From Bubalus kerabau (Eukaryota > Chordata > Mammalia > Artiodactyla > Bovidae): a stretch of 64,000 nucleotides of DNA. The notes under the pieces are model-generated. The model was not told the origin of the DNA. It did not search any database and was given only the letters and a program-made list of their open reading frames with translations. Location of the stretch: positions 130,523,697 through 130,587,696 of the forward strand of contig NC_073627.1 in the NCBI RefSeq assembly GCF_029407905.1, in the 5' to 3' direction. Numbering within the stretch: the stretch's first letter is position 1; the number at the start of each line of letters is the position of its first letter. Position numbers and translations under genes: made by a program. This document shows, one piece after another, positions 49,501 to 61,500 of this stretch.

Positions 49501-52500
49501 CATTTCCATCCTTGGTCAGTTTTAAGTGAGTCTGACCTTAGTTTATAGTTAGGAGCCCCACTTTACACTTGCCTCCTTCCCCTGGCAGCCTTCTCCAGCA
49601 CCTCTTCCACAGCAGGTATGCCCATGACCTTCACCTCTACCACCAGCTCTACCCCCCACCCCCTTACCCATCACAGAGACCTGCTGGCCTCTTCTCTACA
49701 CAGCATTTCACACTTTGACTTCCAGACCCTTCTCAAAACCCTCCCTACCCTGAGGCAGCCCCCTTTCTACCTCTGCAGACCACTCTTTCTGCCTCCTTGG
49801 CAACTCTTGGTCCCCCAGCCTCTTGCCCAAGGCTGGGCCACCAGAGCTCCCTCTAGATCTCCCCCTGGGAGCACCTCTCCTCTCACCTGGATCTCATGCA
49901 TCTGTCCTCAGAGCCGCAACCTCATTCCATCCCTTCCTCTGAGCCCCTGTCAAGAATCCCCACCTAGAGGGCTCTGCTCAGCTGCCTTTCTGCCTGCTCA
50001 TCATGACAGGGCTGGAAGGGTTCAGGACTCACTGGATGAGTGGGACAGGACCCACTTAGAACGTCCAAGCTGGTGGCATCAGCAAACCCAGCCCCAGGCT
50101 AAAAAGACTAGTACATTGCAGGGGTATTTTAATAAGGCTTAACAAGTAAGCCTTAACTCAGACAGTAAAGAATCTGCCTGCAATGCAGGAGACCTGGGTT
50201 CGATTCCTGGGTCAGAAAGATCCCCTGGAGAAGGGAATGGCAACTCACTCCATTATTCTTGCCTGGGAAATCCCATGAATAGAGGAGTCTGGCAGGCTAT
50301 ATAGTCCATGGGGCCACAAAGAATTGGATACAACTGAGTGACTAACCTTTTCACTTTATAACAATAGGCAGTTTTAGACTAACCTCTCAGGTAATCAGAA
50401 AACTAAAGTAGAGCACCTCTGAGAATTCCAACAAATTGCATCTTTATCGTATACATACATCTGGGCAGAAAACATATAATGGGCTTAAAAAGACTTGGGT
50501 CCAAATCTCAGCTCTTCTCCTAATTAGCTGTGTGCGTGAGCTCTTAAGCAAGTCACATCATCTCACTGAGCCTCAGTTTCCCCATCTTCTAAGGAGCAAC
50601 ACCAGTCTGTACCCGTAGGGTCGTTGTCAACAATGGAGGGAGTGGAACATATTCATTTGTCCCCTCCTGCCCTGTTTTTTAACACGGTGTCTTTTTTTAG
50701 GGTCCTCCAGGTCCCCCAGGCCCACCTGGCTTACCTGGGATCCCAGGAAAACCAGGAACTGATGTTTTCATGGGACCCCCTGGATCTCCTGGAGAAGATG
50801 GACCTACTGGTGAACCTGGTCCCCCGGTGAGCTACCGAAGTCACCGCCCCCTCTCAGTACCCATGGGGCTTCCTTTAGCCAGGGAGGGGGTACAGACTGC
50901 AGACCCCAGTGCTAAGGCTTATGACTAGGTGTAAGCAGCTAGCTGGCACTTGTAAACAAAATCCTCCTCAGCCAAGACATTGCTTTTACTGACTCCAGAT
51001 AAGAAGCAACAGCCAAGGAAAATAACATCCTACACGTTGTTTCACTGCTTCATCTTAGTCTGTGTAGGAAATACAGGCTCATGTAAAATCTTGGAAACGT
51101 AGTCCATCAGTGCTCGGCCTGGGGTGGGAGGCCCCAGAGACCGTCTAGTCCAGCCCTGCCCCCGACTGCCCTGCAGAAGAGAAAGCACAACCCAGAGAGT
51201 GAAGGACACTCGTCTACAGGCGCACAGCCAGCAGTGGCCGAGCTGTGGCCAGGACAGTTGTTCCGCTACAGACTGACACAAGGCTTTAGACCCACCCGCC
51301 TCACCCGCTGGGTCTTCTCAGCTCTGGCCTCCTTTTCCAAAGAGGGTTCGTATTTGATACTTATCAAAGATATTGTAGGCTGATTGTCCTTGATGTTCCT
51401 CAGGGCCCCGAGGGAAAACCTGGACTTGATGGAGCGTCTGGTCTTCCTGGAATGAAAGGAGAGAAGGTACGGGGAAAAGGGGAGGGGTGTTGCATAGGGA
51501 ACCACCAGGCCCATCCTGCCTCTGTCCTCTAAGCCCGACCTTGCCTCTGACCCCATCCTGGTCCTCCCTGCTGGATGTCTCTCCCCAGGGCTCTCTATAC
51601 CCAAACCTGCACTCAGCATCTTCTCCCGTCTACTCCTGCATGTTCCCAGCTTCCAAGAATGGCACCGCCATCTGCCCAGTCACCTGGACTCAAAAACAGA
51701 GTCTTCTCTAAGTCCTCCCTCCTCTCCTTTCTTGCCACCATCAGTCCGTGGCCAGGAGTGGCCAATCTTAAGTCCACATCTCTCACCCCTCTCTCTGCCC
51801 TGACCTGACATTCTTTCTTCCTTGCCTACAGGGTGGCATCAGGCCCCTCACTGATGCCCCTTCTCCCACTCACAGTCTAGCCTCCACCCACCTGCCAGTC
51901 CATCTTGCCAGAGCAAGCTCTCATCACTCACTGTCTTTCCACTGAGAAAGCACCCTTGGCTCCCTCATGCCCGCAGGATGGAACCTTCACTGTGTGCAGA
52001 TCTTCAAGTCCCTTCCTGACCTACCTCTTTGTTCCCTACCACTGCTCCCTCGCACACCCGCCTCCGGGCCAGCCAGCACTACTGAAAGGCCCCAGGCTTG
52101 CGCAACCTCCTGGCCTCTGCGCGGGGCTTCCTGTCCTTTCCCTTTCCTCATCCTCCTAGGCCCAGTTCAGATCTATCCTCTGGAAAGTTCTCCTGGACTG
52201 TTCATGAGTAGAAAGCACGCTCCTTCCTCCACTTGCCTTTAGCTCAATGTTGATTCTGCTGGGAGCCCTCCAGCCAGGGACACTATAGCTGTTAGCTTAC
52301 CAGTCTGCCCCCCACCCTACTCTGACAACCAGAGCAGAAGCATTGTCTGTGTCTCCTTAGAATCTAGCACAGGCTTCTGTGAGCAGTTTGATGAATCCTC
52401 CATTTCCGAGTCTCACACGTCTTCATTCTCCTCCTTCTCCATAAACCCATGTAATCTTCTGTCTGTTAAGTCTACTTGGTGCTGTGGGGGTGGGGTTCCT

Positions 52501-55500
52501 GCCAATTGTGTTCCTGGCCTGGTTGATGAGATAAGCTGTGTTCTGCCAGGCAGACAATAAAGATAAGGTGAGCTTCCTTCTAGAGATGTAGTCTTGAGCT
52601 TCACTGGGGTTCAGAGGAGGGAGGGTTCATCCACATGGCTAGGGGAGTGGAGACCCTCTGTGTACCCCACCTGGACAAAGCTGTGGGAAATGCTGACTCC
52701 CTAGATACCCCCATCATCACTGAACTGAATTTCCGTTTTCAGTCAGCTCTCAAGTGTGTTTAATTGAAACAGTAACTCAGTTTTCATGGAAAGCTCATTT
52801 CTCAGAAAAAGAAGAAACAATTGTTGAGTTTTACAGAACTCGTTGTACATGGACCAGCTCTTTCATAAGAAATTAAAATTCGCAGGAAACATTACAAGAC
52901 TTACTCTCGCCTTCCCTCCTCTTCTTACCAGCTCCCCTGCCCCCGCCCCACACCCCTTCCCCTCACACTTCTACCCCGTCCACACCCTTTGCTGCTCTGG
53001 TCTCAGACTGAAAAATGCCCAAGCCCACGCCCACATCCGCCCGCAAACACCCGTGCAGGCGCACTCTGCAGCTGCTCAGACACTCGGTCATGCACAAAAG
53101 TGGCAGGCTTGCCCAGAATAACTGTGGCAGATAAATCACTTTTTTCTTCCTGGAATTTGCTATGAGATCTAATTTGTTGCCCTGTGTGTCTATGATGGTT
53201 TCTGGTCAAGGAAAAGCAGATTCTAGAAAGACTTGGAAATTTGCTTCAGGAGAACTGAAGGGAAACCTTGAATATGACACTTACCTGCACCCCCGCAAAG
53301 TAAACCAAGCAGAATAGTCTGAAGGTGAAATAACAACAAAAACATGCTAAAGAAAGTGAATAATCTCAGGGATGTAACACCACATAAAATCCAATGATAC
53401 GGGTGATCCTTGAGTCTCCTCCGATCCCTGCTTCAGTTTACATGCCTCCAGTGCCAGAGGACTCATTTCCTGCCCAGGCAGTGCCTTCCACGGCTAGGTG
53501 GACACTTGCAGGGAGGTCGTTCCTCGTTGTCACCAGGACATCAGGCTCTCTTCTCTTCACCCTCAAGTATCAGCCAGTCCAGATAGTTGAAAACCCTGAA
53601 GAATAAGATTTGGTTTACTTGGCTGGAAATAATATTGTTATAGATAATCATTTTCAAATGTGAGATTGTCATCAAAATGTGGGTGTCATTAAGAATTCAT
53701 CAAATAGATTATTCTGTGTTGAGTTTGATCATAGGAATATTCCATAGTTTATTTTCCCAAAATTAAGATGAGCAGCCACTCTGAGATCTTTAGCCCATGA
53801 AGGAATGGGCAGGGGATGGCTTGCTTTCTCATCTATAGAATGGTTCTGGAAAGGCTGCTGAAGAACACGCTGGAAATGGCTCTCTGAAAAATTTCTTTCT
53901 GCTTTTGCACTGTAGATTCTGCCGTCTTCAGCACAGACCTAGGACTAATGGTTGTCATTCTTTTGCTTATTTCATAATCTAACTGATACATGTTATTCTT
54001 CAGTCTCAAAAGGCACTGGGATGCCCAGGCAGAAGAGAGTTTATGTTTCAAATTTTCTTCAGTGCCCAGAATTGCTGAGGACTGTTAAGCTCCCAGTAAC
54101 TGGCTGTGAGTAACCTCACTGAGCTCCTGAAATGTCATTGCTGGGCCCTGTAAAACCAGCTTTTGCATGAGATATGTGAGGAATGCAAGTAAATGACCAT
54201 CACCTTCCCTTTCTCCAACCAGTTCCAAATTGGCTTCGATCAATTCTCTAAATCTTGTGTAGTAAGGAACAGTGTACCCCTTCCCAAGAACCTGAGTGGT
54301 GAGCTGCTCTTAAATAGGATCTAGTAATGGGTTTAGAGCTTATAACAGCTTGTTTCAATTAAATGCTATGATATTGGCTGGATTTCCTATTTTATATCTT
54401 CTTTAATCATCAAATGTATTTGGTAAAAAATCTGAATTGTAGGCCTCCATGAAACCATATAGAGCATAGTCAATTTTAACTGTAACAAATTGAAGTTATC
54501 AGTGTAACACTATACACAAAACCAGCAGACTTGATAAGGCACTGAGTAAGAAACCACAACTGAAAAGGTCTTTGATGTTGTGTGATGAAGTCTAACATTG
54601 TCCTTAGCAAACCCAGCTACCATAATGAGCCAGAATTTTAAAAAATATTTATTTGGGCTGCGCCAGGCATGTGGGATCTTCAGTTAGTTATGGCATGCAG
54701 GATCTTTTAATTGTGGCATTCAAACCCTTAGTTGCAGCACATGGGATCTAGTTCCCTGACCAGGGATTGAACTCAGGCTGCCTGCAGTGGGAGCATAGAG
54801 TCTTAGCCAATGGACCACCAGGGAAGTCCCCAGAATTTCTAATAAATTCTAGACCATCATTTTGCAACAGGCAGCACTCCCATACCTGGTTCTTTCACAG
54901 TGTTTCTGCTGTAGAACTGGTCTCTCCATACCATCATCATATTCAGACTCGCCACTCTGCTGGTTGGAATTCCAGGACAGTGCATAGCCTCACCACACAG
55001 CTCTCTCACTGAGGAGTGAAGTATAGGTCTGCCTTCACCATTTTAGCTATGGGGTCTTTGCTGATCCTTTAAATTGGAGCTACCACTTTGACTCTGCCTA
55101 TTCATGTACGTTATAGTAACATAAGCTCTTCCATCCCCGAACTGATCTACTCATATTCCAAAATGGTGGTCACCAAATCTGTGAGCCAATGAAATGGGCC
55201 CAGATACTATCTCTTCATACCTACAAGCTAGATAAAACCATCTGTTTCTGAGACAGATAAATGAAAGGGTAACATATCTTCTGGAACTTCCTTTGAAACT
55301 TCTACAAGATGTACTCTTGATTTGAAAAGTCAGAAAGACACTTGAAAAAGTACAGTTTTTCATCTTATGAGCATCCTTTTCTTGAACGGAGTCAACAGTA
55401 ATAATGTTTTCAGAGGATAGAGTCCAAAAATCAAGAGACTGGGCCAAGTTAACTTCTATTTCACAATATCTCTGACCGAGATTTGACTTATTACTGGAAA

Positions 55501-58500
55501 AATACATAAGGACAGTACTTCCTTCAAGGACAAATTGCATCGGATAGCAGACGATGGTGGCTGGTCACACCCAAGAAAAACAGACACAGAAACTGTAGCC
55601 TGCAGGTTGGGCAGCAAAACTGGAACCCAATTCTTTCTGTTTCTGCTCTGGATGTAAGATCACACTTAGTTTTTCCCAGGTCAGGTTGGCAGGCAGGGAA
55701 GCCACAGGACCCCAGTTACCTCTACTTCCTTCTGCAAGCACTCCTCTCCTCCCGCCACCCCACAGAGTAGCCGGGTTCACTCTGGGGTTCTCTCTTTAAG
55801 TATGTCTGTTCTGTTATTCAACCTTTCTATAGAGTATTTCTTCTCAGCAGTTACATATCTTTGTCTGAGATCTCTAATTGATTTTTTTCTCTAACCACTG
55901 TTCTTATTTCATAATAGTTTGTCCTTGTTTCTTGGCTGTAATAGTATCCTCCCTTTTCTCCCTGAGAATATATAGTATTTACTTAGAGTCCTGATTGGTT
56001 TGTGTTCTTAGCTCTGTTTCCTCAGGAGACATTCCATGATTGATGCTGTTCTCTTTCAGAGTGTGCTTTTGCTCAGATGTGTAGGGTTTCTTGCTTGTGT
56101 GTTTATGCTTTAGAAATTGGAATCCCTCTTTAATCTGTTTTCTGCCTCTGTTTATACAAAGTACTGGCGAGTTGGGTGGTAGCTACTTCTGCAGGTTTTA
56201 GGACAGGAGGACTAGGATGTGCCTCAACAGCTGATCTTAGGTGTTTGGGGTACCCTTGGACCTCCCAGAGTCTGCTAGCCACCTGGGGCTCTGCCATATC
56301 CCTTTGTTTCAATAAACAACTCTTATTGTTCTTGTAGTGAAAATGGAAGGTGAGGGGAGAGGGGCAGGGCTCCATGGCTATCTAGCTCCAGAATGTCAAC
56401 TTCTGTCTAGCAGAGCCATGGTCTGCTCTTGGCTTCCACTCCTCCCTTACCTGATATTTTTCTCCCTGTGGTTTGTCTCCATGGCTGAAGCCTCTGGCTT
56501 CAGCTTCCCGTGTTTTCTCGTTGGCATTCTTCACTGTTTCAGGTTCAAGTGTCACTCACCATCTTAGTTTTGAGCATGACTGTTTAACTATCCACTCTGT
56601 CACTTCTGTGGATTTGATATAGGAAGGGGAAGAGGGGTTTGGGAGAAGGTGCAGCCTTAGACTGTGGCTTTGTCATGGTGTCGAGAGCCTTCTGTGTGGC
56701 CATGCGGTTTCTGGCTTCTTCTCTTGAGGGTGCTTGGGTGGTCTCCTTGGAGGTTCTCCTGCTGGGAACCCCGACTGCAGTCCTCTGATTCAGGGCAGTG
56801 TATACTGTGGCTGACCACGCCTTGCCATCAGCTCCCATTGGTCCTCCCCTCTGCTTTGAACTCACACCTGGCTCTTTACTTCGGGATCCACATCTAACCC
56901 CCTAGAAAACCTCTACCGTGGCCCCCACTGGTGGTGGACACATAAGTTGTTTTAGAGACCCTCCCCTTCAATTCTGGGGCTATTCCAGCCAGCTTTTGCT
57001 CTTTAGATTTTTCCAGAAGAGAGTCAGCCATTATATACCTATCTCCAAAAGCCTAGGGAATATATATCAAAGTCTTGAACCCCCTTTTCTTGGCTTCAAG
57101 GAGGAGAGGCACCCCTTTACTTCCATCTTGGGAAGGTGGGGAGAAGGTCCACTCAGAACACTGACAGCTCTCCAGGGAAATCCTTCCTTTACCATCTTTC
57201 CCTGGTTCATCTTCAACTTCTGCTTTTCAATCTTGAGGTAGGTAATGAACTAATGGTTGAAAAATGGGTTTCACAAGCTTTCAGCATGACCTGCCTAGCA
57301 AACTCACAATTACTGTAATGGGCTCAGGTTTGAGACATCAGTCAAAACTGCACAGGAGGAGTCCCATTTTAATGTCCTGTTACTTACGTGTCTGTAATCC
57401 TGCATTTTCTTCTAAATGTACCTAATGGAAGATATATTATTATATTATATATAATCAGCCATCTTTTTTTTTTTCAGGGAGCTAGAGGACCTGATGGCTC
57501 AGTTGGTGAAAAGGTAAAAAATGAAAAAGAAAAATTTTCTCTTCCTTCTTCCTGTCTCTCTGGGTTTAGTATAACTGAACTGTTGGGCTGAAGTACAAAA
57601 CATGTAAATGTCATGGATCAGAGAAAAACATCTGGATGGAACTGCTTGGGGAAGGTGGAACATCTGGAGCTGGAGGAGAGTGAATAGCCTGCCAGGTTCT
57701 CTGCTCTGTCACTCCCTCCACCCAAACGCATTCAGTGAGTGCTGTCAGCTTATCTCCAAGTAAAATGTTAGTTGGCAAGACGGCTGTTTCTGTACCATTA
57801 AGCAGCACCAATCAGAAAATCCATCCATCTAATGAAATTCAAAGAACAATTTTCTGACTCAGGTGTGAATGTTATTCCTTCCATGAATGAACTCAAGACT
57901 AGATAGTCAGCCTGTCCTCTTCCTCACAGGGTGATCCCGGCAACAGAGGCTTACCAGGACCCCCAGGGAAAAATGGACAAGTTGGCGCTCCTGGGGTCAT
58001 GGGACCCCCAGGGCCTCCTGGACCCCCTGGGCCCCCAGGCCCTGGATGTACAACAGGACTTGGATTTGAGGTATTTTCCTTCATCCCTGTGGTTAAAGAG
58101 CAACATGCATTACGGATGACTGGAAAGGCCAGCTAACTGGACGCCACGGTGCTGCTGGTTCCCTGCTGAGCCCCAGCTCCCAGCACCATACCTGGCACAA
58201 GGAGGTGTCTGGGAGTCAGGTCTGAAATTCTTCTTCTTCCTTCCCTAGGATACCGAGGGCTCAGGAAGTATCAGGCACTTACATGAGCCCATCTCTGGGC
58301 CAACAGCTTCAAGTGTAGGTTGACTTTTGAAACCTTCACTTTGAGGATTGTCATGCTGTCATGCTGGAGCGGGGAAGCTGTGGGGTGCTGTCCTGCTCTG
58401 TTACTTTCAATAATTCACACTCTCTGAGCCTCCAGCTTCCAGCTGTGCAGTGGGGAGACCAGGTGGTCTTTATAGCTTGTTTCTTTGAGGAACAGCATAG

Positions 58501-61500
58501 AGGTTTTGCACAAGATATAATATGGGGAAACTTGAAAATTACCTTTCTCTCTCTCTCCCCAGTCCCTAACTATCAAGCATCTCTGCTTCATTGCCTCCTT
58601 TCTGCTGCCCTTTCAAGACTCACACTTTGCCCCATTTCAGAATCCCATGCTCCTAACAGGTACCCCTGCCCGCTACCTCTTCCCCCAGGGAGGTGTGGTC
58701 CATCTTCTGCTATGATACTTCTCTCAAGAAGACCAGTCCCCAGGATCTCATTATGTTTGTCAAGTGGTACCCAGAGCTGAGCACACTGGTACAGGAGGAG
58801 CTGAGCCCCACAGAGGAGAGCATCACTGCCCCCTCCATGGTTGAATAGGAAGACCTCCCCCATCCCCCAGATGCAGAGAGCTCTGAGGTTCAGGGTCAAA
58901 GGACACTCAGCCAGTGCTGGGAGAAGACCTTTGTTCCTCTTGCTGTCTGAGATGTTCCTTCCTTCTGACTCTGTAAGGGGAATTTGCCCTTCATCTTTTG
59001 CTACCATTATCAGGGATAAAATCCTTGTGAGAGCTTAGGGAGAGATGGCAAGATGGAAGGGTAGATGGAAAGTGGGCAAAGTGAATAGAAAAAAATTCAA
59101 AGAATATTTGTTTGTTTTGCCAGGGTCCCAAAGGAGAAAAAGGAGACCGGGGACCTAAGGTGAGGTCATAGATCTGTAGTAGGGGTGAGAGAAGTTTTCA
59201 TCCTGGTTCTAGGAGCATTACCCTTATACAGTGATTTTTTCCCACTCTCACTGCTATATCCAGGGTGACAGAGGGATGGACGGAGCCAGCATTGTGGGAC
59301 CCCCTGGGCCCAGGGGGCCACCAGGGCGCATCGAGGTCCTGTCTAGTGTGAGTATTACCAGGTCAGAGCATGGCTATATGTTTTGTGACTTTGCTAAAGG
59401 GGAGGGAGGGTTGTCTACAACTTTGGTGCCTTCAGGGCTGCTAGTTACGCAGGGGGTGTGTAGCTGGCATCTGGTGTTGGGTTTCTACCTGCCAGTGTGG
59501 GCCATCTGTCTATGCCTACTGTGATACCTCTGTTGTCTCACATAGTGTGTCCCCAACCCTCTCTTCTGGTTGGCAGCATTTGCAGTCAAAAGTGTAACAG
59601 AGCTGTAACTGACAGGCAAGGAACATAAGTGGGGGAACCAGGGAGGAAAGATGGTTTAGAATATGAGAAGTCAAGACAGATTTTCTGGAAGAAGTATCTT
59701 TTAAGAGGGACTTGAAAGCTAAGCAGGATTTACCAGGTAGGTGTGGAGGACAGGACTTCCAGAACTCAGGGGGTTGGAACTCTCAGAGCCGAAGCACAGA
59801 ATAGAAAAACATGGGTGCATCCAATGCCCAGGGAGCTGATGGGCTTGGGGGTATGTGGAGAGTGATGGAAATTTGTAGAGAAGACTGGGGTGTGGGCTGG
59901 GACCCGATCGCAGCCCACTGGACATTAGAACATCACATTTGTGAAAAATCGTGGTGCTTATGAGAGAAATAACGTCATACTGGTAGATGACAGAAAGACA
60001 AAAAGTCCCAAATAACTGAAAAAAACAATGACTAGAGATTTTTAAGTATAATTCAAAAATATCAAATGTAGATAAGGATGTGGTGAAATAGAAAAATCTC
60101 TTTGTTGGAAGTATAAATTGTACAGTCCCTTTAGACAGCTCTTTGGCAACCTGCTAATATGTTCATATTGAAAATTTCCACATGGAAAGACGTCCATTTC
60201 ATATGATTGAGTAAAAAAGGCAAGTTGAAGAATAATGCATATAGCCTGGTACCATTTATATAAAATAACCACTTGGACAGATACACATAAAACACACATA
60301 CACATCCCAACAATGCTATTTTCTGTGGGTATTAATATTATTATTAATTTATAATTATATATTAATAACATACATATAATATTAATTGTTTCAGTCACTC
60401 TTTCATGTCCAACTCTTTGAGACCCCATGGACTGCAGCATGCCAGGCTTCGCTGTCCTTCACTATCTCCTTTACCATGTATATATTTTAAATTCTAAAAA
60501 TTAATAAAATTTTAATATTTAAAATTATACAAGAAAGAAGACATTCATATACTGTGCAGTTTTAAGATTTATCAAAAGAGAAAAGTGATAATGTGGTTCA
60601 GGGCCACCTTAAGAAGTGGGTGGAGTGTGTGTATTGGCAGTGGGCGGGTGTTGTCAGCGTCCACCTGCATCTGCCATGCGGGGTGACTTCAGTTAAAGCC
60701 TCACTGCCAGGAACAAGGTGGGATATGTGCCACCCTCTGTCTCTTTGTCTGATTTTTTCTCTTTTCAGTCTTTAACCAACATCACCCAAGGATTCATGAA
60801 TTTCTCGGACATTCCTGAGCTCATCGGGCCTCCGGTGTGTATCCACAGCTGCCCTGGAATGAGGGTCCTACCCAGATGCCCCAGTTGAAACTAAGTTGGG
60901 TGGGTTTGGAATCTTTGCGCTCCTGAAGGACAGAGCTTAAGTGTCTCAAAGTGGAATGGAAAGAGAGCTTTGTGTCTCTGAGAAGTTGCTGCAACATTAA
61001 TTTGATTGTGCTGGGAGTTTTGTCCAATGCGGTGGAAGCTTCCAGTCCCTTGCATCAGAAATATGTGTAATGGAAATCAGAGACTCATAACTAACAAGTT
61101 AATTGACGTCTGAGCAATGCTTTGGGCCTGCTTTTATTTACGTGGTCTCATTTCCCAGAAGGGGATGAGCCTACTGCTAATGGGGAAACTGGCACATGAA
61201 GAGGGAATGTGACTGGCTTCAGTCTTCCTGGCCCCGTTTAGAGATCAGGAACACACAAAGAAGCTAGCTCATTTCTTCAAGTCCACAGAGTCAGTTTGTG
61301 ACACAGTAGGACCTCAGAGGAAGGAAGCTTCCTCCTGCAGCCCGGGGGGTGGATTCCCATTGCATCTTCCGCATCTGCTGGTGACAGCTGGGGAGAGAGG
61401 AAAGAGCTCTGGCCTTGAAAGCTTTGGGTTCCCAGTCCCCAGTGGGGTTGGCCTGAACCCCTGCCATCCACATCCTGGGGAAAACTCAGCTCTCTCCCCA

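Larger units (their letters stand above)
48054..50700 (+). other. Introns between W10 and W12
   Basis: Two GT-AG introns, 48054-49215 and 49309-50700. The second carries a Bov-tA SINE and a MIR copy. Nothing else is recognised. Confidence 0.8.
57514..59123 (+). other. Introns between W14 and W17
   Basis: Three short GT-AG introns: 57514-57929, 58071-58248 (178 bp) and 58315-59123. No mobile element is recognised. Confidence 0.8.
59348..60768 (+). other. Intron between W18 and W19
   Basis: 1.4 kb, GT-AG. It holds an old L1 3'-end-like piece (about 60045-60340) and a short BovB tail fragment in an AT-rich stretch. Confidence 0.75.

Noticed and set aside
49618..50142. 174-codon plus-strand open frame in the intron before W12
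   Set aside because: Pro/Ser/Leu-rich translation of pyrimidine-rich intron sequence, no triplet pattern and no domain.
57899..58084. Minus-strand frame with Gly-Pro-Gly-Gly repeats
   Set aside because: It is the reverse complement of the Gly-Pro-Pro triplets in W15; repeat symmetry keeps it open.
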